Shown piece by piece: positions 44,047 through 54,905 of a stretch of 64,000 nucleotides of DNA (the stretch's first letter is position 1; each line of letters opens with the position of its first letter). The notes beneath the pieces are model-generated. The model did not search any database and was not told the DNA's origin. It saw only the letters and a list, made by a program, of their open reading frames with translations. A program made the position numbers and the translations under genes. The DNA comes from Lycium barbarum (Eukaryota; Streptophyta; Magnoliopsida; Solanales; Solanaceae), in contig NC_083338.1 of assembly GCF_019175385.1 (NCBI RefSeq), positions 96,158,062-96,222,061 on the forward strand, written 5' to 3'.

Positions 44047-46125
44047 GTAAGAATTCTTTTGTTTCTCTTTAGAACTGCCTTCAACAATTGCAAAGTTGTA
44101 CACTCCTGTGAATTGGGATTTTTTTTTATAAGATTATATACATATACATATATAGAGAAACTTAAAAGGCATGAGGCAGTAGTTCAAATTTTATATTTTA
44201 AATGTCAGTCCAGTTAGATGTGATTGTATTGTTTTGTCCCATTTTTACTTTGTTTGTGCACCCATTTGTTAATAATAAGAAATTGATAGATTGCATCCAT
44301 TTGTTGGTAATGGAAGTTTAGTCGAAAATCGTCAAATTTCATATCAATTTGACAGTTTCTTACTAAGATTATACGTGCATGTCTATAACTTCTGTTTTGC
44401 ACTTATATGTTAGAAATAAACCTCTAGGTGCACATTTCGATTCTTCTACGTCATATAGTTCTTGCTAGATTTGGTTGGGTAAAAAGAAATTTTGAAAGTG
44501 AATTAGATCTTTTCCTATGTAGGGTGAATTTGGTACAGTATAAGCAAAATTCAAAAGTTAATTAAGAAGACGAGGAACCAAAATACCTACGTTGGCTACC
44601 CTTTGTTTTCCTCGGTATGTGTTTCTTTTGCGTGGTTGCGATACAACTTGTGAAGAATTCTTGTGTTTTTTTGTCTTTAGTTTATTTACCTTGTGTCATG
44701 TTTGATTTACAGCATTACTGAGGTAACAACATGTTGGTTTCAAGGGTGCTGGCAAGAGTGTTGTTTGTTCTCCGTCTGCCGAAGTTGGTTAGTCCTTTTG
44801 ACAATTTTACGCTCTCTCCATCTTTGATTTTCTTATTGATGAGTTCGTGTCAGTGTTTTCCATTCTGTAATTTCATTATTCTTTGTTTTTATCTCTTTAC
44901 CGTATTAATTCTTAACTGATCTCGATCATTTTAAACTCGATTTCTTTCATCTACATTGCTTGATTTGGGGAAGTTGTACTGGGTTTTAGTTATTCTTGTT
45001 AGTGTGTTAGTAATATTTATTTTCCAATGTTAATCAGTTAGCATTATATATAAACAGAATGGAAGAAATTGTATGGAATCAGAGGAGAATTTAGAGCACC
45101 AGTGGAAATACTGGCCCTAATCGAGAAAGAATAACTAAGAAAAGCGGGGAACCAAAAAACATGAAGGGTGGCCTTCTTTCCTTGCTATCCATAGGGGAAT
45201 CAAGACAAATGCTATGACATCAGATTACCACCATTTTGCCCCTTAGGTACCATGAAAATAAGGTGATAAAATTTATTTTTTGAGCTTACTTTTATATCCC
45301 TTGTTTATATTAAACAATTGGATAAATTTGAAGAATCGTGGAAAGAATATTATTGAGCATTCAAATTGCTCTTGATTCACTGGTGCCTCATCTTCTTGGA
45401 TGATTAAAAGATGTTCTACTATATGCATTTAAGTTTAAACCTTAGTATCTTTATGCATTTATCATTCTTTTATGAAGTTTGTGTTTATTAATCTTTTTTA
45501 AGAGAGTTAAAGGTGGACTTCTTTTCCTTATTGAGATGTTTCTATAAAAGACCATGAAGGAGGAAGGTGCTTATGGCTAAAATTTTTGTAAGAAGACTTG
45601 AAAAGTCGACATTCCCTATACATAGAGTAATCTATTCTCTTTTTAATTAAGGTGGTAGTTATACACAAACACTAATGTCATCACTTTAATTTATATGGTT
45701 CGTGTATCTTTTTCGAGGAGCTAAATTTTTTGAAAGCCTTTAATATTCGATAACTGTTGTAACTTCTACGGCTCTACTTTTGAGACTTCAAGTTCGATGA
45801 AAGTGTACAGGAACTACATTGTCTTTTAATTTGTAGCACCAAAATGATAGATTTTATAAGTGATTCGATAATGGTCGAGGTTGTTAAAGGTAATATAGTT
45901 TTCATAACTGTTTGGTTGAGTTATCATGCTATAACAGAGATATTGCCAATAAAATAAAATAAAAAAACATTACCAATATGTTAATGAATAGAGATTAAGA
46001 TGATTCTTATTGGATAGGTTAGAGATTAAAAGAATTAAGTAAACAAAAAGAAGAAGAAAGGGATAACCGGTTGATACAAAATTTGTTTCATCAACCAAAT
46101 CCTGCTGAAGAAACTTGAGGATTAA

Positions 46126-46296
46126 GAGCCCGTTTGGATTGGCTTAAGTTGTTTTCAGCTTTTTTGAGTGTTTGGCTGGTCAGCTTATAAGCCATTTTGT
46201 GCTTAAAATAAGCCCAAAAAAATAATTGGGCCCATTTGGCTTAGCTTATCTAAAGCAGCTTATAAGCTGTTTTCAGCTTATCATCCAAACAGGCTC
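46126..46296. mobile_element. Tourist-like MITE, copy 2
   Basis: The ends GAGCCCGTTTGGATTGGCTT and, inverted, GAGCCTGTTTGGATG surround 171 bp. A TAA duplication flanks it exactly (46123-46125 and 46297-46299). It lies inside the Helitron, so it either moved into the Helitron or was carried by it. Internally shorter than copy 1. Confidence 0.85.
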
Positions 46297-47022
46297 TAAT
46301 ATTCCTTTGTGGTAATATTTGTAGCTTGATGACAATTCTGAAACTCTGGTAATGCACAAACAACAATGAGCTGCCTCTTAATGAATAAGTACTCCAACTC
46401 AAAGCTATTTTCATATGAGAATTCCAATTTTTAAAGATATTGCATCTTCTGTGAACAGAAGAAATTACTACATCGTACAAATTCTTCTATCACCTTGACC
46501 ATGAGGGAACTGTGGAACTACTAAACATTTTGTAGGGTCTCTGCCAATAGTTGTTCACTGTCTAGCAATACTGGAAATGGTTTCAGTTAATTACTTTTTG
46601 AGCTTCTGAAGTTATGAATGGTATATGTTACTTACGAGATCGTTTCTTTCAAGGGAAATGTGATATAGATGCAGCTTTTCAAGAGTAATATGCCTTATTG
46701 TGTCGAGGTAATTTGGTTGGCAAAACCTTTCTATTTTATGCCTTTTAGGGTTAATGGAGTCCAAATGGAATAACAAGAACTATTGACGACAAAAGAGAAT
46801 ACTTTAGTTGTCCCAAAGGGAGTATATTGCTATAAAAAGCATTGGAGGCATATACGTCAGATACTTTCTTGCTACATCAGTTAATTCTCTCTATGAGATC
46901 TTATTAAATGTATTGTGAAGGGTTCTTAGAGGCCAAAATAGTTGTCAAATCAGGAAAAACCATGCATATGTCCTCTGAGAAATTCTTTATAGTTGGGAAA
47001 ATGTTAATTTTTTTTTCTTGGA

Positions 47023-47208
47023 CCTTCACCTATTCAAGAAGTTTCTGATTTTCTTACAAGGGAAATATACAGGAAGTCTGATTCTCCTAGCCTAATAGAT
47101 TAATATAATTTGGTGAAATCTTCTTCTCCTCAACTTGTGCAACAGCCCCTGTCTCAACTAGAATATATTGATGTAGGCAAAGAATTGGAAGGTGGAAAAA
47201 GTAAGAAG
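47023..47208 (+). other. Exon-like open segment in the Helitron, unidentified
   Basis: A 62-codon segment (PSPIQEVSDFLTREIYRKSD, then SPQLVQQPLSQLEYIDVGKE) has amino-acid-like composition, one internal TAA and a GTTTGT donor-like end at GGKSKK. It looks like a captured coding exon, but the parent gene was not recognised. Confidence 0.4.
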
Positions 47209-50139
47209 GTTTGTTATTCAGTGTTGATGAAAGCAGTAGCTAATTTTCATCAGTTTACTTGTTTGTCTTAAATATTTACTCTATTTGTTTTTTAGCAGAA
47301 CGGTCAAAGAATGAATCACATCAAATCTTGGTTGTTTACTTCATGACGGCTAGATTACAATAAGCAACATCAGCTATAGTGCTCAAGACGTGAAATTCCT
47401 TTCTGGTGATGTGCTGTTTCAGCCTTTCAGGTACCAAACGATCATTTCATTGCTTCTATTCCCTCAGTTAAGTTCTTGGTTAGTTAAAAAGATGATGGTA
47501 TGTTGGAAATTTAGAGACAGGAGTTCAAGTGCGAGCAGTGTTGACCGGCTTATGCCATATTCAAATATTTCAAAATAGGGAAGTGTAATCCACCGGAACT
47601 TCCTTTGTTCTCTTGATAAGGTTCATTCACCTTTTCCTCGGAGTTAAGATCTAAAATTCTCCTACTGATAAAAAGAACAACTAATATTCTCCTTAAGAAA
47701 GTTAAATCAGAACAGAATTAGTATAAAGGAATGAAAAAAAGTTTTGCTTTTCTTTACCTAAAAGAAAAAAGATTGTTTTTCTTTTCAGAATGAAACGAAA
47801 AACAACTTCCAAAGCAGATATTTTCATTAGGCATCAACCTAGATATATATTCAGAAAGCTCTTCCATTTATTCGCACCTGTAAACCAACTCATCAGAGTC
47901 CAAAATAATTTGTGTAAGCAAAAACACAGAAACAAGATACTCTGGTAATGTCATTTGCTTAGCATATCCAGCAGCTTCTAACAAATTGTGTCATGATCAT
48001 CAACAGAAAAAACCCTCATAATAACTGGAGAATTGTCATATATAGTTCTCCCTTTCACAACCCATAATTCCTCTGGTTTCTTCCACAGTCGTGTGAAGCC
48101 ACAAAACCAAAAAGACCAACAAGAGAAAAAGATCACCCAAACAAAATTCCTGAAACTATGAAAGATGCATGTAAAAACAAGTAAATCTCCATTACACATC
48201 CGTAAAAAGAGAAAAGAAAAAATTCACCCGTAAAAAATAGAGAAAAGAAAAATGTTTACTATTAAGTTGCTTCAAGCATATCACCAATACTTTTTTCCTC
48301 CTCAAGGTACCATTCTTGAAACTTTGTCAGTGAAAAGTTATCTTCCCTCTTCGTCTTCCACGACTCTCGCAAGAATTGTTGATTATGGAAATTAACCTAT
48401 TCTTGTGAGCACAAACCAATAAATGGCAGATTTTCCCAGAGTTTTGATAACGTACACCATTAAATGTATATTTTTATCTCCTTCGTAAAAGGCTTCTTAT
48501 ATGTGCTTGTATTCCTTAACTGAAAAATTTGATTTTTTGGCTTGACTTAATGTTCGGAATTTGAATGAAGGATATAAATGTACTTTCTTTTATCTTTATG
48601 AAACGAAAAACAAGAATTTATAATGGCTGTAGCAGGTACTGATTCACAATATCTGCAATTACATAAATGATATTACATTACTCCTATGTATATTGTGTTT
48701 GTTTTTTAGTATAAAAAAGTGAGAACTTCAACATGTGAGTCGTATATCAGCTTAAACCTGCTGATTTCTTGTATGCTTGGGCCCTTTTCCTTGTCAATAT
48801 ATATTTTAGGGAAAAGGGGAAAGCAAAATTGCTTTAACCAGAGCAACTGAAGCACATAGCCCTTTAAGATCTTTTATAATGCTCTGAGCAGAAGTTAAAT
48901 ATTTTGTCTTAGCTTGCTGAATTGGTTTGCTCGGAATTTGACTGCGCTTCCAGTAGGAACTTCTTGGTTCTTGGAAATTGGGAAGTATTAACAGTAAATC
49001 ATGTTATCGGTTATGTTGCCTTTGTTCACTTGAAATAGAAATCATATTTAGCTATAGTGCGACTATAATGCATATTTGTATTTACCTTGCTTTGACAAGA
49101 CAAAATCTTCATAATTTGACTAGATTTTTATTACAATGTATCACCTTTTTAAGTCTGGTGGTAAGATTAGCTACAAAAATACAAGAGTCTGCTTCAGTCA
49201 TAATAGTCTTGACCATTGACTTAAACCTGTGGGATTTAATCAATCCTTTTTACTGTAATGAGATATTTCTGTTCCATTCAAGGTTAGCCTATACAGTTCT
49301 CTTGTTTCCTAAGAAAAGTTCAGTTTTCTGGTTTTGGCTATTATAGGTTGAAAGCCATGGAAAAGGTTCTGTACCTTCGGGTGGTACTTGTCAATTGTGG
49401 CCTGGTGTTGGGTAATATGTTTGTATGCAAAGATTTTACAGTTGATTATCAGTATGCTGCGATCAATTCTTCACCTAACGATTATGGAAACAGGATATGT
49501 TAGCTATATGTGTCATTCTAACAAAAAAAAAAAAAGTTTCTTGGTTTTTCATCTATTTAGTGTATGAAATATGCAGCAACTAAATCATATCTTGGGTGAA
49601 GATTGATATCGGAGAGGACCCTAAATACTTTCATGGTTTAGCACCAGTTCATAAGAATTTAGCTCTCAAAGTAATTTTTGTTCGTTTAGAAGGTAATTTG
49701 TTCGTTCACTTCTTGCAACGTTGGTTGACCTTCACAAAGCACTCTTCATGATGGATAGAAGAATATTTGTTGGCTAACGAGTCAACTTTGTTAATCACTG
49801 CAAGGTACAAGATCTAGATGCAAATTCATTCGAAAGAAAGATGCTTACTAATTGGACGTGCGACTCTAACATGTGAAATACACATTATTGTCATTTTTAC
49901 CCTAATCAAGTTACATGCTTACAGTTTGAGATATGCATAGTGGGCCAAATATAGTCTTTGTTGGAAAATTCCCTTTAGATTGGGTCTGCTGCTGATTTCT
50001 TCGTTGTTGGGATGCTTACTTTAGTATTAATTCACTTTTACTTTCCTCTTTGTCCAGGGAAATTCAGTTTTTGTTTATGCATCATTATTTGTTGTTGGGA
50101 TCACAAATATGATGTTATATGTTTTGCTTTTGTAGTTGA

Positions 50140-50265
50140 ACAACTCGGGACAAAATAATTCCTCATGTACTGTCATGGTTTACTGATGAGGCTGCGGAAG
50201 ATGATGAATCTGAAGATATGGAAGATGTTATTAAAAAAGATGGAGATGAGGATGAAGAGAAGTGA
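50140..50265 (+). pseudogene. NAP1-like 3' exon fragment captured by the Helitron
   Basis: The frame TTRDKIIPHVLSWFTDEAAE continues into an acidic tail (DDESEDMEDVIKKDGDEDEE) and a stop. The RDKIIPHxxSWFT motif followed by an acidic C-terminus is characteristic of plant nucleosome assembly protein 1, a histone H2A/H2B chaperone. Only the last part of the protein is present, with an intron-acceptor-like TTTTGTAG just upstream. It sits 277 bp from the Helitron 3' end, a usual place for captured sequence. It cannot make NAP1 by itself. Confidence 0.65.
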
Positions 50266-50551
50266 CAGAAAGGTTGTACTAGCTTGGGGAAAAAAGTGAG
50301 GTTGATTAAATCTACTGCTAAGTTTTTCTATATGATAAGATTGTTATATTTTTAAGTAGCGTTCTAGCAAAGCATACTTTTGAACTCAAAGTTTATTTTA
50401 GACATAGTTGCCGGCACAATTTATTCCCTGAAGCCCATTATCCAAATGGATAGATCATATTGTAAATTTTATAACAGAAAAGGAAAAAAATGTTTCCATG
50501 TAGGGCACAGGCCCGTGCCTTGCACGGGCTTCAACCGTCTAGTATATATAT

Positions 50552-51167
50552 ATGTTGGGATATATACTATTAATCATGTGTTTGGATATAATATTTATTA
50601 TAAAACAATTATTTATTCATTTTTTTAATAAAGTTAAATAGATCATGTACTAGTATGTGTGTCTTTTACTTATATAGTAGATGATTTAGTATATAGAGTT
50701 TAGTTCATATACAGAAGATTAAATCATCGGTTCTTATAAGTATAAAGTTTATGTTTATAATTTAAGATGGAAATTGGACAAAGCCATTGGTATGATTGTA
50801 GCACAAGATTAAATATAATGTATCTTCATTATGGGAACGGTATAGTTCCGTCTACTTGTGCTAGTACATTTGTATGTATTGAACGGAACAAGTAGAGATA
50901 AGTGTTTTTGTAATGAATATATAAAACGTCTCTAGCTCATTAAATGTACGTATACTCTTAATCTTAATATGATTATTATGGTCAATGTGATTTGTTCATT
51001 ATTTTGATTTATTAAAAGATACGACTCAATTGCGGGTCTATGTATTCCTGGTAAATTAGATAATGGCAAAATACATTTGTGAAATAATAATTAGTTGATA
51101 GAATCGATGTCTCGACTTTGAGATTGATGACACCCCTTTATAAGTCTCATGTGAAAACCCTGCAGGT
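50552..51167 (+). repeat. Partial LTR, plus orientation
   Basis: It starts TGTTGGGATATATACTATTA 10 bp past the Helitron end and matches, inverted, the first 620 bp of the LTR at 52615-53887. Similarity stops at CCCTGCAGG (51166), where a MITE-like unit begins. The rest of the LTR is missing. Confidence 0.75.
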
Positions 51168-51786
51168 TTGGCCATAGGATTTAGAAGTCTAATTTCATAT
51201 TTTGATTTCAAATCAGCGTTTGTTTACGAAATATGCATAAAATTCAACCTCAACTTCAAATCATCATTCAAATCCCAAATTCTCCAAAGAGTTGGATTTG
51301 GAATTCTAAATTGTGATTTCAATTTTTTTTTTTAAAAATATAAAACTTGAACCATAAGTTTATATTTTGTTAAAAAAAAAATTAAAAAAAATTCGTGCTT
51401 GATGTGAAGAGATTGTTTGTATCATGTGGAATGATTATAATTAAAGAATAACTAGTTATTAGTGTTGTTTATTTTTTGAACCAGTGGATCTTTACAAAAT
51501 TATTTGCATTTGAAAGTTTATAATTTGCATGTAATCGGGAGCATTTATTTGTAAAATGAATATAGAGATATATAATTTATTAATATAGTGTCTTATGATA
51601 TTTCGATACTTTGATTATGAATTATGATTTGCTTATTTGGTGAGATTGTATAAGAGTTGGGGAAGTTTTAGTTTTCACAAATTGTGGGTTTTTCATGGTT
51701 ATGCTTAAGAAATTCAAATTGCATGTACAAACAAAATTTCAATTTCAAATCAACCTGATTTCAAATCATGTCCAAACGGGCCCGTA
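51167..51786. mobile_element. MITE-like unit with GTTTGGxCAT ends
   Basis: The left end GTTTGGCCATAGGATTTAGA and the right end, inverted, GTTTGGACATGATTTGAAAT are similar. The interior is AT-rich with repeated TTTCAAATCA/TGATTTGAAA words and no gene. Exact borders and duplication not resolved. Confidence 0.45.
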
Positions 51787-51801
51787 CTATTTTCATAATT
51801 T

Positions 51802-52503
51802 TAGGACCTGTTTGGCCATGAGAATTATTCACTTTTTTTTTTAGAATATTTTTTTTTCACTTTTTTCACTCTATGGTGTTTGGCCATAATAATTCCAAAT
51901 GCAACTTGACGTTGTATTTGGAATTTGAAAAACAACCAAAACTTTTCATTTTCTGTTTTGGACTTTTACTTTTGTTTTTTCGTTTTCTATGTTTACCCCA
52001 AAAATTTTTGTGTTGCTCAATTTTTACCCTAAAAGTTCATACAACTTTTTTCACTGGTCAGAAGCAACTTATATTGCTCAGTTGTTCTCCACTCCAACAA
52101 CATTGAACATCTTGTGCTAAAAAGCCTCTAAAAGAAAAGACGCAGGTGAGAATTTTGTAACAAAATCATATTTAGAGATGCTATATTTTGTTGTGTACGT
52201 AAGACTCCCAGTTGCAGTGCAGCCTTTTGATTGAAAGAAGCCATTGGTTTTAGCACTCCATAAGCTAATCTCAAGTATAATTGCTATATTTCTCGCACTG
52301 GTTATGTTTATTAATTGCTTTGGGTGATTTTGCTAGTTTTTAAAAATTGAAAGGTATAAATCATATTTCATGTTTTTTTTAAGGAAAAATGCATTTCAAC
52401 AACCAAATATTATTCGCAAAATCTATGACCAAACACAACTCCAACTTCAAAAATTTCAAAAAAAAAAGTGATTTTTTTCTTTGTTTCTATGGCCAAATGC
52501 CTA
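51802..52503. mobile_element. Second MITE-like unit with TTTGGCCAT ends
   Basis: The left GGACCTGTTTGGCCATGAGA and the right, inverted, GGCATTTGGCCATAGAAACA correspond, followed inside by T-rich CACTTTTTTTT tracts on both sides. No transposase. Probably the same broad family as the previous unit. Confidence 0.5.
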
Positions 52504-52614
52504 CTTATAACTTCAAATGGTTTAATTATTCAAATATCAAACATGCATTGATATGACAGTTTTCTTATAAACTAACTTTTAACCATTATTTTGATATTCT
52601 TTTCCATTTACAAT

Positions 52615-53887
52615 TGATGGAACATAGGCATATGCGCAGCGGAAGCAAACAACCAAGATTAAACTTACATGTAATCTAGACAACATAGATCATAAACGAG
52701 ATACTAACCTCTTGAAGCTTTTGCACAAATCTTTCACAGCAGCACTACACGCTAGTTCCGCAGTTTTCTACTATGTATCCTAAATTTTCTTACAACTAGA
52801 ATACCTGAGTGGCGGGTATTGCGGCTAGGAAAAATATATAACTTAGGGCTGAAAAGCTATGCTTATATAGCCACGTTTTTTGGTGTAAAATCCTAGCAAA
52901 AAACGTGTGGCTTTTCCTTACCCACCAAGAATATTATTTTTCCTTGTTCTAGAATATTCAGGCATAATAGGGACCACATATTTTAATAATGAGGCTTCCT
53001 ATTGTGATATTAATTCGGAATATGAGAATTAATCCTATCATAATAAATTACAATTTATTCCACTAAAAAATTGTAACTGCACTCCTAAGTTCAATTTCGA
53101 AATCATACATTAAACTTAATTAACTCCCCATGTTAAGATTACAGATACCAATCAATTAAATTAAATTACTGACAATTTAATTCATTGACTAATTGAATCT
53201 TTTATATTTCCGCTTAACTTATATCATGTGACGGATACAAAATCCACCTGCAGGATTTTCACGTGAAACTTATAAGCATCCATTAAGGGGTATCATCAAT
53301 CTCAAAGTCGAGACATGGATTCTATCAACTAATTATTATTTCACAAATGTATTTTTCCATTATCCAATTTACCATTAACACATAGACCCGCAATTGAGTC
53401 GTGTCTTTGAATAAATCAAAATAATGAACAAATCACATTGATCATAATAATCATATCAAGATTAAGAGTAAAAGTACATTTAATGAGCTAGAGAGGTTAT
53501 TTTATATATTCAGTACAAAAAACACTTATCTCTACTTGATCAGTTTAATACACACAAAATGTACTAGCACAAGAAGTCGGAATAAGCTCATTCCCATAAT
53601 CAGATAAATTATATTTTAATCTCGTGCTACAATCATCAAGATATTTTATCCAGTTTTATCTTTGATTATGAACATAAACTTATAAGAACTGACAATTTAA
53701 TCTTCCATACATGAGCTAATGCTCTACACACTAAATTATCTACTATATAAATAATGGACATGCATATGAACAATGATCTATTTAAAGTAAGACTTTATTA
53801 AATTGAATAAATAAATAAATAATTATTTCATAAAGAATAAAATATAATACTATGATTAAACCGCATGATTAATAGTATATCCTAACA
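52615..53887 (-). repeat. Solo LTR with TATA box, minus orientation
   Basis: On the minus strand it runs from TGTTAGGATATACTATTAAT to CCTATGTTCCATCA (1273 bp). Flanking pentamers ACAAT (52610-52614) and ACAAC (53888-53892) agree at 4 of 5. A minus-strand TATA box lies in GGCTATATAAGC (52861-52872), preceded by a TTTTACACCAAAAAACGTGG region. No internal domain follows on either side, so it is a solo LTR. It faces the partial copy at 50552. Confidence 0.72.
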
Positions 53888-54189
53888 ACAACTAATAGTC
53901 TAATTAACATACTGAAGTTTATATCATTATCTTGTGTTTCTTTTTTCATATTTGACTTTACACCATAATTAAGACGGCAAATAGTGGCACGCTGTATATC
54001 TGTTTAATTAAAAATGATATAAGGCGCAGACACCTTTATCGGTCTCAAATCTAACAAATGTCAGTAAAGGAAAAGAAATAAGAGGAATAAGTGCACATTA
54101 ATCAATTTTTTTTCGTCCTCTTGCTTGTTGGGGGATAAATATTAACATCGAAAAGAAAAAAAAGTTTCAAACTATAAGTCAGATACTTA
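53888..54189. other. Short intergenic stretch
   Basis: AT-rich sequence without a recognisable gene or repeat between the solo LTR and a Tourist MITE. Confidence 0.5.
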
Positions 54190-54418
54190 GAGCCTGTTTG
54201 GATGGACTTATGCCTATAAGCTGTTTGCAGCTTATAAGCTAAAAAAAATAAGTTGGGTAGTCTAACTTATTTTTTTTGGCTTATAAGCTGCTTTAGATAA
54301 GTTAAGTCAAATGGGCCCAATTATTTTTTTGAGCTTATTTTAAGCACAAAATAACTTTAAGCTGACCAGCTAAACACTCCAAAAAGCTAAAAACAGCTTA
54401 TAAGCAATAGCTTATAAG
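54190..54418. mobile_element. Tourist-like MITE, copy 3, right end truncated
   Basis: It starts GAGCCTGTTTGGATGGACTT after TTA and keeps the CAGCTTATAAGC core and TCAAATGGGCCCAATTATTT block of the family. The right terminal repeat is lost: the sequence ends AAGCAATAGCTTATAAG and passes into unrelated DNA. Confidence 0.75.
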
Positions 54419-54439
54419 TTGCTGAATAAACTGTTTCAT

Positions 54440-54905
54440 TTTTTTTGCACGGATTGCCCTTCTTTTGGGGTAGTCTTTAAATTTTGCCCTTCAAATTTGT
54501 GGTCTTTAAATTTTGCCCCTCATATTTGTGGTCTTTAAGTTTTGCCCTTTGCTTGGAAAGGTGGGCGAATACATGAAGTTCTGGGTTCGAATCCCCACTC
54601 AGGCATAAAATAAAAAAATAATTTCGCCAGGCAGGACTGGGGGAGTGTATGCCGGATCCAGCATACAATCTTTAAGGAAAAGCTAAAGTTATGCCGGATC
54701 CGGTATAACTAAAAGTCTGCCCCATAAGGCAGAATTTTTCCTAAGACATAGTTTAGTTATGCCTTATGGGGCAGAATTTTAGTTAAGGCATAACAAAATT
54801 ATGCCTCATAAGGCAAGAACTTTTCTTAAGGCATAGACTTTGCCTTATAAGGTAAAGTTTAAGTTATGCCTTAAGGAAAAGTTCCGCCTTGTGGGCATAC
54901 TTTTA
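54440..54905. repeat. Dispersed repeat with a Pol III B-box and TTATGCC tandem words
   Basis: GGTTCGAATCC at about 54586 is an exact RNA polymerase III B-box in a tRNA-like arm context (TTCTGGGTTCGAATCCCCAC). Downstream the words TTATGCCTTA / TAAGGC recur in both orientations (54660-54895), making the region self-complementary. A matching A-box is not clear. It may be a tRNA-derived SINE-like repeat. Confidence 0.5.

Larger units (their letters stand above)
43426..50542 (+). mobile_element. Nonautonomous Helitron with captured gene pieces (7.1 kb)
   Basis: The 5' end TCTACTATATAATAAGCATG follows an A. The 3' end is a perfect 8-bp hairpin GCCCGTGC-CTT-GCACGGGC (50511-50529), then TTCAACCGT and the terminal CTAG (50539-50542), followed by T. 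This is the A|T insertion with 5' TC and 3' CTRR ends of Helitrons. No Rep or helicase sequence was recognised, so it is nonautonomous. The interior holds exon-like pieces flanked by splice signals (for example 43992-44046 and 47023-47208, and the NAP1-like tail at 50140), long AT-rich intron-like stretches and a Tourist MITE. Confidence 0.82.

Noticed and set aside
48978..49346. 122-codon plus-strand frame within the Helitron
   Set aside because: Hydrophobic AT-rich translation without motif, and no flanking splice signals in phase. Likely intron-like DNA.
54577..54605. Possible tRNA gene at GGTTCGAATCC
   Set aside because: No cloverleaf: acceptor stem, D-arm and anticodon arm are missing. 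Kept only as a B-box in a repeat.
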